Origin: an uncultured Enterovibrio sp.
GTDB taxonomy: Bacteria; Pseudomonadota; Gammaproteobacteria; Enterobacterales; Vibrionaceae
NCBI GenBank assembly: GCA_947041315.1
Contig: CAMRDW010000005.1
Coordinates: forward strand, 1-50,191
Direction of reading: 5' to 3'
Length of the DNA: 50,191 nt
The notes under the pieces are model-generated. The model worked only from the letters and a program-made list of their open reading frames with translations. It did not search any database and was not told the DNA's origin. Positions 7,948-16,838 of the stretch are shown one piece after another. The translations under genes and the position numbers were made by a program. Every line of letters begins with the position of its first letter. Position 1 is the first letter of the stretch.

Positions 7948-8425
7948 CTCTACTTACTTTCCTGACCTGCCCGTACTGCAAAATATCTTGCTCTATAGCG
8001 CAGAGAAAAGTGAATTAAAAATCAATGATTCGAAAAAAGAGGTGCTGATACGTTCGGCACCCTGAGATTTTTGATTGAGCGAGCAACAAGATCAGAAACC
8101 CCAATGACACTGTGTTTGTGTTCTTGGGGGATTGATTTATACCCGTCGCTTTTGAAGATGCAGGGTGTTTTGGAGGGGAGGGGCTTCTCAAGGTCTCATT
8201 ACAGAGTGCATTTTTGCACAGAGACTTTGTTTTTGGCGTACACGTAATTTTAAGTGCCTTGGTATATCCCAGAGGCTTTTCGTCCTTCCGGCCTGGTTGA
8301 GTCTTGCAATCGCTTGGCGATAGAGCCTGTTCGTGTTTTTTAAGGTATGGGGCTAATCCACGTCCTTTTCATTTATGCAGGAGACATTTTAAACTGACAC
8401 GAAAGCGTATCGTGCGCCATCTTGA
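7948..8425. other. Intergenic region, no gene seen
   Basis: No coding frame with a ribosome site. It holds a repeat fragment at 8138-8180 and a short stem GGTGC/GCACC near 8041-8061. The remainder is unrecognised and could include decayed sequence. Confidence 0.4.
8138..8180 (-). repeat. Foldback repeat, copy 6 (one end only)
   Basis: TATACCCGTCGCTTTTGAAG followed by ATGCAGGGTG matches the GGCGACGGGTATA end of the element on the opposite strand. The remainder cannot be followed. Confidence 0.55.
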
Positions 8426-8980
8426 TTAGAATTTAAAGCGGGTTGTGAACATAAATTGATCACCGTAAGCGTCGTTAAAGCGTGTTTGTATTCCAATGGC
8501 AAAAAGCTCTGTGGCGTGAAAGCGGGCATAAACAGAGCCAAACACCTTGTCTTCATGATTGATGGTTAAATGACCGACTTCTCCGCCAATTTCAAGTTGT
8601 GGGCCTAACCATTGACGAAGTCCGAGCGTCACTTCGATACCAAATTCAGTTTCATTTTTAAAAAGTCGGCTGACTTTCATTCCTCGAAGCCCGATTTCAC
8701 CGTAGACATCCGCCCAATCATTAACGGGAGCGTGAAACCCAATGGCGGCCGTTGAGTCGAAATCGGACTCAAATTCAGTGTCAACTTCAGCACGAATGTG
8801 GGCGTTTGGGTGAATTGACGTGCTAAAACCTAATCCATAAGTCACAGGGCTCATTCCAACACGCGCTTCGAAATAGTCGTAACTAAAATTACTCATACTT
8901 GTATCATTTGCAGCACTTGTTGCAGAAAATAAGGAAGAAATAGAAAGAACAAGTAGCGTGATAATTTTTGTATTTTGCAT
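8426..8980 (-). CDS. Outer-membrane beta-barrel protein
   Basis: About 184 residues. A signal peptide (MQNTKIITLLVLSISSLFSATSA) is followed by alternating amphipathic strands (FEARVGMSPVTYGLGFS, VYGEIGLRGMKVS, VTLGLRQWLGPQLEIGGEVGH) and a C-terminal Phe (MFTTRFKF), the outer-membrane barrel insertion signal. The size fits an 8-stranded barrel of the OmpW/OmpX/OmpA-domain type. An upstream ATG at 8992 would add MRLF. I prefer 8980 because TGAG lies 7 nt upstream and the signal peptide is then standard. Ligand and function are unknown. Confidence 0.75.
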   Translation of the reverse strand: MQNTKIITLLVLSISSLFSATSAANDTSMSNFSYDYFEARVGMSPVTYGLGFSTSIHPNAHIRAEVDTEFESDFDSTAAIGFHAPVNDWADVYGEIGLRGMKVSRLFKNETEFGIEVTLGLRQWLGPQLEIGGEVGHLTINHEDKVFGSVYARFHATELFAIGIQTRFNDAYGDQFMFTTRFKF

Positions 8981-8992
8981 AAATAATCTCAT

Positions 8993-9320
8993 GACTAAAA
9001 TAAAGGAATGGAAATTATTTTAATATAAGTCTCTTTTCAGGAACAAGAAAACAAATTTTAATTTGAATCGAAATTGGAAAAATGAACGAAATAATATGAA
9101 ATTTCATTACATCACATCTTTTACGAAAAAAGGGGATATATGGTTTAACGAATAAAGTCATCTTATTTCATATTAATTAACATTGTTTCCGATTTGTTTG
9201 AGCTCAGGTGTTAAATGTAAGCTGTTTTTTTGTAATCCTTACGTGGGTGTTTTTTTATATTTTCATCGAGAGAAAAGGCATTGTCTTTTTTTTTGAGGCC
9301 ATGAATAAAGAGTTGAATTG
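8993..9320. other. Intergenic region, no gene seen
   Basis: A/T-rich sequence upstream of the outer-membrane protein gene, presumably with its promoter. No coding frame or recognised RNA is visible up to the repeat at 9321. Confidence 0.45.
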
Positions 9321-9458
9321 ATATACCCAAGAGACTTGAAGGTGCGTGCTTGCGGCAAAGGAGTGAAGGCCCTGAGCATAGATTGACTCTGTGATTGATT
9401 CTGTGATTGGCTTTGGCGAGAGCAGGCAACACTGGCAGTTTCAAAGGCGACGGGTCTA
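9321..9458 (+). repeat. Foldback repeat, copy 7 (internally duplicated)
   Basis: Full copy from ATATACCCAAGAGACTTGAAG to TTTCAAAGGCGACGGGTCTA. The centre carries a small tandem duplication (GACTCTGTGATTGATTCTGTGATTGG), making it about 15 bp longer than other copies. Confidence 0.85.
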
Positions 9459-9515
9459 TTCATTCCCAATATTGAAGGGGTATTCTCACCCCCTCGAGAC
9501 TCATGCCCTGGGATG

Positions 9516-9582
9516 CGTCGCTTGGCAGCCCTGAATTTGATGCACCAAGGCAGTCTGCGCTCTCAAAGCCCAATCACAACGT
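9516..9582 (-). repeat. Foldback repeat, copy 8 (partial, degenerate)
   Basis: CAGTCTGCGCTCTCAAAGCCCAATCAC matches the element's central GTGATTGGGCTGAGCGAGCGCAG on the opposite strand. The ends are degenerate. Confidence 0.45.
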
Positions 9583-9633
9583 TTTATTTGCTTTTATTTG
9601 CAAGAGGGAGCCACACACCCGCCGTTGAAAGGC

Positions 9634-11574
9634 TCAAATTTCTTGGACAGAGCAATAAGGCAATGTGACAATCATTTCAGTAAATTCACCTTCGCAAGAA
9701 TCAACCTCTATGCGTCCTCCTAAATGTTCAATAATTTGCAGGCTGACAGACAAGCCGATACCCAGCCCGAAATGCTCTTCTCGTTTTGTCGTGTAATTTA
9801 ATTCAAAGATTTTTTTGTGACAAGAGACGGGGATCCCTATGCCATTGTCTCGAAAGCTGATTTGAACCCCTTTTCTATCGTTATATATACATTCACTTGT
9901 TTTTACTCGAATTTCTCCGTCGCTGTCTATGGCATCAAGGGCGTTCGCAATCAGGTTTGTCCAAACTTGTTGTAAAGAGATTGGCAAACAACGCAGAGGT
10001 TGTATGTCCCCGTATTCTCGAATTACATTAAAATGCTTGAGTTGGTTTTCAAACATCACCAAGGTGTCTTCTATGCCTTCATGGAGATCAATCTCGCGCA
10101 TGGTTTCATTGTCAGGTTGCGCATAGTTTTTTAAACTTTTTACCATGTCTGCAATGCGTTGGGCGCACACATGGGTTGATCGTAATAAACTGCCGGCTTG
10201 ATAGTACATGTCCCAATGTTGCAAAGTTTCGGTGAATTGATCATTTAAAGCAGTGCGCCAAAAATGAAGTTCTTCCGTATTATCTAGGCCCATGTTGACG
10301 GCTTTTCTTGCCAAATTCTTATTCTCAATCATTTTTTCTATGGCTTTTGATTTTTGTCGAGCATCTGCGGTTGAGAGGGGTTTTGAAAGGAGCGCATTGA
10401 CCATTATTTGATTGGCTTTTTCTTTGGCGGATTCACAAAAATCAACATTGATAAGTTGATTGATCGTGTCTTTTAACGTGTGGCTGTTTCGGAGTATGGC
10501 GGAAATGGGATTATTGAGTTCATGGGCAACACCGGCAACCAGTTGCCCTAACATCGCCATTTTTTCTTTTTCCATTAATTGTTTATGTGCGATTTCAAGA
10601 GATTTCAATGTTTGCTGTAATTTCACTTCTGTTGAAATGCTTCGTTTTAATCGGCGATTAAAATGTCGAAGGAGGTAATTTGAAAACAGAGGAAGTAAGT
10701 CGTTTTTTTCTTGCATCACATGTGAAAAAAGAATTCGATTCAGTTTTATGACCAAGGTTTTTTGCAAGGTGACTCCGGTAGAAAATGAAACCTCTCCCGT
10801 TACGAAAGACATCCCGCCGATTAAACTGCCTTGCCCTAATCGTGCGACTTCATGGGCACATCCCGCAGCATCCCGTTTTAAAAGCGCGACTTCACCTTCA
10901 ACGACAAACCATAAATAGGAATTTTCCTTTCCTTCGTGGGTTAGAATATGATTTTCTTGATAACAGCGTCGTACCTTGTGTTCATGATGAAGATTGAAAT
11001 ATTCATCAAGCCCGTCAATCAGTTGTTTTGCTAAAATTTCATCTGGGATCCCGAGTGCTGATTCAATAAAACAGCTCCGATATCCGGCGAGTTTACTTTC
11101 AATGTGTGCATCCAGTAATGTTTGGTGCTCAAGAAGGGGGCAATACTGCAATAAAGTATCACTGCAATATTGAATCACATATTGTGTTAACTCTTTTTTC
11201 ACTATTTTTTTAAGGTCTTCTTTTAAAGCCGATTTTTTCATACAGTAATTTAATCGCCCATCATTGACCGCCTGCATAATAAGTTCGACATTCGGTTGGT
11301 CATGCAGCAATATTGTGCGAGTTCCATTGGCCGCAAGGTAAGCATCTATATTGATGAACAAATTAACGCCTTGATCTTCATCTCGGGAATAATTGAAAAT
11401 AAAGAGGGCAAGACGCTGTTCTTTTTGAGACAAAGAGGACAAAATTTCAATGGCGCTGTCGATTTTATGACAAGAGATCAAGTCAAAATGGCTTTCAAAA
11501 TAGGACAGTTCTTTTTCTAAAAGAAAGAGTGTCTCTTGATCATCGACAAGACAGAATATGACATTTGAATTCAT
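9634..11574 (-). CDS. Soluble hybrid sensor histidine kinase (REC - cNMP-binding - HisKA - HATPase)
   Basis: 646 residues, no membrane segment. Residues 1-130 form a receiver-like domain: an acidic pair D11-D12 and a conserved-type Lys near 113, but Asn (N61) where the phospho-acceptor Asp of strand 3 is expected. Residues about 190-305 form a Crp-like cyclic-nucleotide-binding barrel (LWFVVEGEVALL, LGQGSLIGGMSFVTG). A coiled linker leads to the H-box LVAGVAHELNNP with H351. The ATPase domain has the N-box NLIANALDA (N544), the G1 box DNGIGIP (577-582) and the G2 box GLGIGLSVS. This looks like a cytoplasmic kinase sensing an internal ligand; its partner regulator is not adjacent. It is transcribed divergently from the YdgA-like gene at 11739. 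Confidence 0.88.
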   Translation of the reverse strand: MNSNVIFCLVDDQETLFLLEKELSYFESHFDLISCHKIDSAIEILSSLSQKEQRLALFIFNYSRDEDQGVNLFINIDAYLAANGTRTILLHDQPNVELIMQAVNDGRLNYCMKKSALKEDLKKIVKKELTQYVIQYCSDTLLQYCPLLEHQTLLDAHIESKLAGYRSCFIESALGIPDEILAKQLIDGLDEYFNLHHEHKVRRCYQENHILTHEGKENSYLWFVVEGEVALLKRDAAGCAHEVARLGQGSLIGGMSFVTGEVSFSTGVTLQKTLVIKLNRILFSHVMQEKNDLLPLFSNYLLRHFNRRLKRSISTEVKLQQTLKSLEIAHKQLMEKEKMAMLGQLVAGVAHELNNPISAILRNSHTLKDTINQLINVDFCESAKEKANQIMVNALLSKPLSTADARQKSKAIEKMIENKNLARKAVNMGLDNTEELHFWRTALNDQFTETLQHWDMYYQAGSLLRSTHVCAQRIADMVKSLKNYAQPDNETMREIDLHEGIEDTLVMFENQLKHFNVIREYGDIQPLRCLPISLQQVWTNLIANALDAIDSDGEIRVKTSECIYNDRKGVQISFRDNGIGIPVSCHKKIFELNYTTKREEHFGLGIGLSVSLQIIEHLGGRIEVDSCEGEFTEMIVTLPYCSVQEI

Positions 11575-11738
11575 TTCTTTACCAACGGGTGTGTTTTTTA
11601 GATTTTACGCACTTTTTTAAAAAAATGTTGCGAAGGGGCGAGCATTCTAGAATAGATATAAATCTAATTTTATTAACGACTTATGCATGGATCTGCTTTA
11701 GATTCGAACAAATAAAATGCATTATTAATGGAGTTTTT

Positions 11739-13055
11739 ATGATTTTTGGTAAAGCGGGTGCTCTTGCTGGTGCCTTGGCTCTTGCGGCTGTTTGGCCCTT
11801 TGCTATTGGGCAAATTGCACAGTCCATGTATGAAAATGAATTGAACGCACTTCCTTCCTCTTATTTTGATCTTGAAACGCTTTCATACCAGCGAGGCTAT
11901 CTGTCATCTGAAATTAAAACGCGCGTGAAGTTTCAAAATCCAATGATAGAGGGTGTATTGTCGGATTTGCTTCCAAAAGAAGGGGTATTGATTACGTATT
12001 TGGATCATGGTTTGTTGGGGGTCACGGGGCGTACAGTGATCGATATGACTCCTGAATTCAAGGCATTATCAAAGGTATTATGGAAAACAGAAGGATCCCC
12101 ACTTTTAATAAATACAGACTTCTCTTTACTCAAACATTTTGAGTTTGATCTTTCGTTAAAAGCCATCGATTTTCTTCAAAATAAAATGAAGCTTGCGAGT
12201 TCTCCTTTCCTTATTTCAGGATCCATGAATCGAAATAAACTCATTTCATTTGAAACAAAAGTGGATTTTTTGAACTTTCAAAATCCATTTTCTGAAGACG
12301 TATTGCTTGAAAATTTCATGAGTTACGGTCATGGGAAAATACAGAATGGATTTTGGTTGGGAGAGCAGACGTTCAAACTTTCACATCTCGGTCTGAATGA
12401 TAAAAAAGAGACACAGATCACGCTGGACGATTTTTCATTAGAAACGAAAAATGATCTAAGAAAAGAAAAGAAAAACAATGAAATATCAGAAGGGTCAGAC
12501 GATCTAATGTTGTACAGCACCAGTTTATTTTCTTTCAAAGAATTAAACTATTCAAATATCCTTATGTTAAATAAATTGAAGATTGGAATTGATCTTCAAA
12601 AGATGTACTTTCCTTCATTAATTAAACTATTAAACAGTTCAAATAATTTAGAAAAGAATGCGAATGAAAATAAAATGGCGGTGATCATAACCGCATTGGA
12701 TAAAATTTTAGAAAAAGGGATACGTTTAAACATAACACCTTTTGAATTTGACTCTCAAGAAGGAAATATCAATGGAGAATTATCACTCGGCTTGAATCCT
12801 GGCCTTTCTGATTTAACAAAAAATCCATTGGCCTTTAAAAATAATCTAGATGGAAAAATAAGGGTTCATTTACCCTTAAAATACGTTGAAGGCATACCTT
12901 CTCTGACCTTGTTACTTAAAAATCCACCTTTGTCTGATTTTGTCAGTGAAACGAAAGAAGGCGTTGATTTGTTAGCAAATTTAGAAAAAGGATTGGCTGT
13001 TTCTTCAAAAGGACAAAAAATACCTATTGAGTTCTTTGTCAGTGCTTTAATGTGA
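11739..13055 (+). CDS. YdgA-like (DUF945) envelope protein
   Basis: 438 residues. An N-terminal hydrophobic anchor (GALAGALALAAVWPFAIG) is followed by YENELNALPSSYFDLETLSYQRGYLSSEIKTRVKF. This layout, a membrane anchor then a short helix then a 'YxRGxxSS' strand, is typical of the DUF945/YdgA family of Gram-negative envelope proteins of uncertain function. The rest is a long hydrophilic domain with AsmA-like beta character and no Cys. The ATG at 11739 has ATGGAG 5 nt upstream; the frame is open further up to 11565, but that would overlap the divergent kinase gene. The protein is probably periplasmic and tethered to the inner membrane. Confidence 0.7.
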   Translation: MIFGKAGALAGALALAAVWPFAIGQIAQSMYENELNALPSSYFDLETLSYQRGYLSSEIKTRVKFQNPMIEGVLSDLLPKEGVLITYLDHGLLGVTGRTVIDMTPEFKALSKVLWKTEGSPLLINTDFSLLKHFEFDLSLKAIDFLQNKMKLASSPFLISGSMNRNKLISFETKVDFLNFQNPFSEDVLLENFMSYGHGKIQNGFWLGEQTFKLSHLGLNDKKETQITLDDFSLETKNDLRKEKKNNEISEGSDDLMLYSTSLFSFKELNYSNILMLNKLKIGIDLQKMYFPSLIKLLNSSNNLEKNANENKMAVIITALDKILEKGIRLNITPFEFDSQEGNINGELSLGLNPGLSDLTKNPLAFKNNLDGKIRVHLPLKYVEGIPSLTLLLKNPPLSDFVSETKEGVDLLANLEKGLAVSSKGQKIPIEFFVSALM

Positions 13056-13436
13056 AGATCGTGATTGATTAAATAAGGCGTGTTATTTTCTCTTTATAGA
13101 AAGAGGATATTTACTTGAAAATATTTAAAATACAGTTAGTTAGGTTCTTATAAAACGATGAAAATGAAAATGAATATCTAAATCCTTTATTATTATTATT
13201 GATAATAAAGAAAAAAATATTCTACTCGCTAGTATTATTTATAACGTGTTCGACACTGAAATTGTGTATATTCAAGAAATTCGAAGATGCAGAACGGTGG
13301 AAAAGAAGAAAACGTCGAAGCAAAGATTGGCTTTGTATTGGGATTTTCATTGACCCCCATCCTTGTATCTTCAAAGAAAAGGGGTATGACAAGAACATTG
13401 TTTTACACTACCGCGATTAATTTATTAGGAGGACGA
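13056..13436. other. Intergenic region, no gene seen
   Basis: A/T-rich. A small inverted repeat CTCTTT/AAAGAG lies near 13092-13107 but has no T-tract. The frame of the CBS gene is open back to 13287, but that stretch has no good ribosome site and no family similarity. Confidence 0.4.
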
Positions 13437-13856
13437 ATGGAATCAATCAAAGTAAGAGATTATATGAATACACGACCCGTTACTTTTAAAGCGACGACCT
13501 CTTTGACGATGGCATTAGAAAAAATGCTTAATTCAAAGCAAACAGGGGGGCCTGTTATTGATAAAAATAACCATGTGGTTGGATTTTTGTCGGAACAAGA
13601 TATGATTCAAACTCTTTTAAAAGCGGGTTATTACTGCCAGGAAACAAACACGGTTGGTGATTGCATGCACACAAAAGTTGTTTCTGTTACACCCGATGAA
13701 AGCATCATAAAATTGGCTGAAGAAATGTTGCCAAATAAGCCTAAAATTTACCCTGTTGTTGATGAATATGAACGTTTAGTCGGCATTATTTCCCGTCGGG
13801 ATATATTGAGAGCCATCTCAACACAAATTGAAGATTGTTTTCATCATCCAGTTTGA
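13437..13856 (+). CDS. CBS-domain pair protein
   Basis: 139 residues containing little besides two CBS motifs. Residues about 1-60 (MESIKVRDYMNTRPVTF ... GGPVIDKNNHVVGFLSEQDMI) form the first and 70-130 (VGDCMHTKVVSVTPDESI ... YPVVDEYERLVGIISRRDIL) the second. CBS pairs bind adenosine nucleotides and act as energy or ligand sensors. Stand-alone versions starting MESIKVRDYMN are common in Shewanella- and Vibrio-type genomes; their partners are mostly unknown. The start is fixed by AGGAGG at 13427-13432, 4 nt before the ATG. Followed directly by a foldback repeat. Confidence 0.85.
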   Translation: MESIKVRDYMNTRPVTFKATTSLTMALEKMLNSKQTGGPVIDKNNHVVGFLSEQDMIQTLLKAGYYCQETNTVGDCMHTKVVSVTPDESIIKLAEEMLPNKPKIYPVVDEYERLVGIISRRDILRAISTQIEDCFHHPV

Positions 13857-13930
13857 GTGGCGAACAATTTTTATTTTTAGGTTTCCTCAAGCAAGAACGG
13901 AACGGTCGGTTTGGAGCATCGAAAGATGTT

Positions 13931-14056
13931 CTATACCTTTCGCCTTTGAAGCTGCGTGGGTGTTGGCTACGCTCGTCCCCCCCATAACATCCTTTATTAT
14001 GCTGAGGGGCTTCACTCGCTTGCCATAGACGCGCATCTTCAATTACTTTGGGTACA
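13931..14056 (-). repeat. Foldback repeat, copy 9
   Basis: CTATACCTTTCGCCTTTGAAG at the left, GCTGCGTGGGTGTTGGCTAC and TTATGCTGAGGGGCTTCAC inside, CTTTGGGTACAT at the right. It lies between the CBS gene and the convergent sulfotransferase gene. Confidence 0.85.
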
Positions 14057-14207
14057 TATAAAATCATTTAGCTGGTAAATTAGTTTATATTGTATTTACC
14101 TTTTTTATGATTCATGGCCTCACCTTTTTTTAAATATAAGATATTTTATTTTGATGTATTCGCTAAATGAATTAAGTATTTGTTAATGAAATCTTGAAAA
14201 TGCTATT

Positions 14208-15107
14208 TTAATCGCTGGTCGGATCGCTTGGACACCATTGGTAGGCTGTAAATACGTCTTTTTCATTCATATGTAATACTTTATTTTTATTTTTTACATT
14301 TTTCTTTGACAATGCAAAATATACTTTTTCATCAAAAGGTAAATCAGCATAATTAAAAATCGATTTTATCGTTTCTTTCGGATTTGAAACGAAATTTTCG
14401 TAGCTGATTTTTAACATATTCACGTTTAGATCTAAAGCTTCTTGCTCTGTTGTTTTTATTAATTGATGAAGTTGAAAGGCGGTACTCGCAATTGAATCTC
14501 TTTTTAAGCTTGCATATTTATTCAAATCCATTTCAGAATACGCATCTCTCCACCATAGAGTGTGTTTACCTTGGTATTCCCACATCTCAGTAGAAAGAAG
14601 AGAATGTACCGTTGCCGCAGGATCGCGCGTAATATGAACAAATTGAGCATCAGGAAAAAGACTTTTTAGCCAATGTATTTTCCCTGGGCCAATGAATCGA
14701 AGGGCCAATTTTGTTTTTTTAGATATATGGATGCGCTTTGAAAGTGTTTCTCTTATTCGCGCTTTTTCTATGGGAGATGCTTGTTTCTTTAATATAAAAC
14801 TTCGAAAAAAATCGATGTCCTCGTGGGTTGCATCGTCCCAAAACGTCAGTGCTTCGCTTGGCTCAGCGGAACATTCTTTTGTAAAAAAATGCAATAAAGT
14901 GCTTGGGGATGTATTCGGAAGATAAGAACGACATTTTGATGTGAATTTGAAAAGAGCATGCTGAAAATAGGAGTTTGGGTGTTTTTCAAAATTCTCATCT
15001 AACCAACATAAATCTTTATGATGAAAGATCATATCAGAAATAAATGAGACCCCTGATCGTGGTGGGCCAACAAAAATGAGCGGTTTTTTTAATAAGGAAC
15101 CATTCAT
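14208..15107 (-). CDS. Sulfotransferase family protein
   Basis: 299 residues, cytosolic. A PAPS-binding 5'-phosphosulfate loop is at residues 13-22 (VGPPRSGVSF), and the 3'-phosphate motif is FVHITRDPAATVHSLL with R161 and S169. The WWRDAY and ISYENFVSNPKETI segments are family-typical. Such enzymes move sulfate from PAPS to sugars, lipids or protein Tyr; the acceptor is unknown. The start is supported by AGGAGT 8 nt upstream on the minus strand. The gene lies just past the end of the secretion operon (next gene upstream on the same strand), but a foldback repeat separates them, so a functional link to surface modification is only a possibility. Confidence 0.8.
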   Translation of the reverse strand: MNGSLLKKPLIFVGPPRSGVSFISDMIFHHKDLCWLDENFEKHPNSYFQHALFKFTSKCRSYLPNTSPSTLLHFFTKECSAEPSEALTFWDDATHEDIDFFRSFILKKQASPIEKARIRETLSKRIHISKKTKLALRFIGPGKIHWLKSLFPDAQFVHITRDPAATVHSLLSTEMWEYQGKHTLWWRDAYSEMDLNKYASLKRDSIASTAFQLHQLIKTTEQEALDLNVNMLKISYENFVSNPKETIKSIFNYADLPFDEKVYFALSKKNVKNKNKVLHMNEKDVFTAYQWCPSDPTSD

Positions 15108-15133
15108 TATTTAGACTCCTGTGATTTAATTTA

Positions 15134-15261
15134 TTATAACGAAGACACTTGAAGATGCGCGCTTGCGGCAAACGAGTGGAGACCTTGAGCATAGAGCTAC
15201 TCAGTGATTGCCCAGAACGAGCGCAGCCAACACCCACGCAGTTTCAAAGACGACGGGTATA
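15134..15261 (+). repeat. Foldback repeat, copy 10
   Basis: TTATAACGAAGACACTTGAAG at the left, GAGCATAGAGCTACTCAGTG in the centre, GTTTCAAAGACGACGGGTATA at the right. It separates the sulfotransferase gene from the secretion operon. Confidence 0.85.
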
Positions 15262-15324
15262 ACAGTATATATTCAGATCGCCTTTGGAACGGTCAGAGTA
15301 CTGGATTCGATCATTCACCCCATT

Positions 15325-16371
15325 TCACTCAAAAATATGCTTTAACTTTTCAAAACCATGTGATGCTTTAAGTTTTATTTCATTGGCTGAATGATCTATT
15401 TTATGGAGAAGTGAGTTATTTTTTACCATTGTAATATTAAGTTCGTGTAATATCTTATATTGGTCGTCAACTGAATTTGACTTCAGTGTTAAGTTTGAAG
15501 ATAGCGAATCTAAAGCTTGAACAAGAGAAATATGATTTCGGTTTAATTGTAAAATACTGTCGGTTAGAATTTCATTGTGAGCTTCTAATATTTTATGATG
15601 TTGAATGATATTATCAATAATCGCTACGGGGGTGAATTCATTTTCAAATCGTTCCATATCAATATGGAGGAATTTTTCTTCTAAATTTTGCATTCTTTCC
15701 AATAATTCATTGTTTATTGGAGACGCGATTTCAATTCCCGTTTTTTCTGCTTTCTCTTCTCTTTTTTCTTCTAGAGTATCGATGCGTTCTAAAATAGGGC
15801 TGACAATTTCTCTGTATCCTTTGCTGTTTAAATTCTGATCAAGCATTGTATTATTTGTTTCTTTATCTTGTTTTAAATGTTCATCATTTACCTTTTTTGC
15901 TTCCGTTAATGACGTTGAAACGAAGGTGGCTGCAACCAAGGCGTAGGCGGATACGCCGACACCGAGTATCGAGGTCATAAACGCAAATGACATTGCACCT
16001 AAAGAGGTTGAAATTGCACCTAATAGGGAAGCCATTCGTTTACCAAAATCGTTTTCATCTCCAGATAAAGCTGTTGCAATACCAGAAATCATGTCAACGA
16101 GTCCAAGAAAGGTTCCAACAAGACCCAGAGAGACCATGACAGAGCAGGTCATTTTTACATGTGTATCATAGATAGAAATAGGGTCTTTAAAAACCTGCGG
16201 AAAAAGAGAAACAACAGTGGTTAAAAGCACAATATAAATATAACAAACAGACACGAGAACGGTAATTTCGGGTGCGAGTTTAAAGGAGTCAAAAAAGAAT
16301 ACTTTTGCAGATTCAAGGAAGAATATACAAATAAAGATCAATAAAAACAATATGTAACCAATGTATTTCAT
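15325..16371 (-). CDS. MotA/TolQ/ExbB-like proton channel subunit (SiiB-like)
   Basis: 348 residues. Four membrane segments: KYIGYILFLLIFICIFFLE at the N-terminus, ITVLVSVCYIYIVLLTTVV, then the pore helices VSLGLVGTFLGLVDMISGI and LGAISTSLGAMSFAFMTSIL. The GLVGTFLGL motif is the family hallmark (GLLGTVxG in TolQ/ExbB). The last ~190 residues are a cytoplasmic helical, coiled-coil-rich tail. With the Asp-bearing small protein encoded just upstream it should form a 5:2-type proton-driven complex. In Salmonella SPI-4 the SiiA/SiiB pair does this for the SiiE adhesin; the role here is inferred from position. The ATG at 16371 has GGGAG 5 nt upstream and overlaps the previous stop as ATGA; a TTG 12 nt earlier is less likely. 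Last gene of the operon. Confidence 0.8.
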   Translation of the reverse strand: MKYIGYILFLLIFICIFFLESAKVFFFDSFKLAPEITVLVSVCYIYIVLLTTVVSLFPQVFKDPISIYDTHVKMTCSVMVSLGLVGTFLGLVDMISGIATALSGDENDFGKRMASLLGAISTSLGAMSFAFMTSILGVGVSAYALVAATFVSTSLTEAKKVNDEHLKQDKETNNTMLDQNLNSKGYREIVSPILERIDTLEEKREEKAEKTGIEIASPINNELLERMQNLEEKFLHIDMERFENEFTPVAIIDNIIQHHKILEAHNEILTDSILQLNRNHISLVQALDSLSSNLTLKSNSVDDQYKILHELNITMVKNNSLLHKIDHSANEIKLKASHGFEKLKHIFE

Positions 16372-16838
16372 TTTAACTCCCAAACAAATTCTGTAATTCC
16401 CTTCATGTTGGCAGGAAGGAATTCAATTTCAATATCATCAATGATTTTATCTAACCCAACGTCGTTTAAAAAAAGCAATGTGTTATAAGTAATAATGTTC
16501 TTTTCGTCACCGGAGTAAATCGTTATTTTTTTTGGTATTTGTTTTTCGAAATACAGGGTTAGTTTTTCCTTTTGCATTTTACTTAATTTAAAAGACGTGA
16601 AAAATAATAATTTGTTACTTTTAAGCTCTATTATTGGTGGCTCTCTTTTGAAAACGTCTTTCATTAAAATTTCATTTTTGTAGAGTGCTTCTTGTCCATA
16701 TTGTTTTATCGACTCATTGACACCACTTAGAGTGCTTAGCATCATAAATATACTCACGAGTAAAATTGCAGCCATTGCTCCCGTAAGTGCATCGACCATA
16801 GGTGCCATAACTTCATCGTCTTCATCCATTACTCTCAT
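16368..16838 (-). CDS. Single-pass MotB/ExbD/SiiA-like proton-channel protein
   Basis: 156 residues. A short cytoplasmic acidic N-terminus (MRVMDEDDEVMAP) is followed by one membrane helix MVDALTGAMAAILLVSIFMM with Asp16 at its start. This is the layout of MotB, ExbD, TolR and Salmonella SiiA, where that Asp carries the proton. The remaining ~110 residues should be periplasmic, with KNIITYNTLLFLNDVGLDKIID possibly an OmpA/MotB-like fold, but no clear peptidoglycan-binding motif is seen. It overlaps its neighbours at both ends (17 nt and 4 nt), so translation is probably coupled. The start could also be the ATG at 16829 (MDEDDEV). It pairs with the MotA-like protein downstream. Confidence 0.75.
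   Translation of the reverse strand: MRVMDEDDEVMAPMVDALTGAMAAILLVSIFMMLSTLSGVNESIKQYGQEALYKNEILMKDVFKREPPIIELKSNKLLFFTSFKLSKMQKEKLTLYFEKQIPKKITIYSGDEKNIITYNTLLFLNDVGLDKIIDDIEIEFLPANMKGITEFVWELK

Noticed and set aside
11565..11738. N-terminal extension of the YdgA-like protein
   Set aside because: It would overlap the divergent kinase start; the ATG at 11739 has a good Shine-Dalgarno and gives the family-typical membrane anchor.
13287..13436. N-terminal extension of the CBS protein
   Set aside because: AGGAGG directly precedes the ATG at 13437 and the CBS family starts there.
14208..16371. Sulfotransferase as a member of the adhesin operon
   Set aside because: A foldback repeat and about 220 bp separate them, while all operon genes overlap; co-transcription is not supported.
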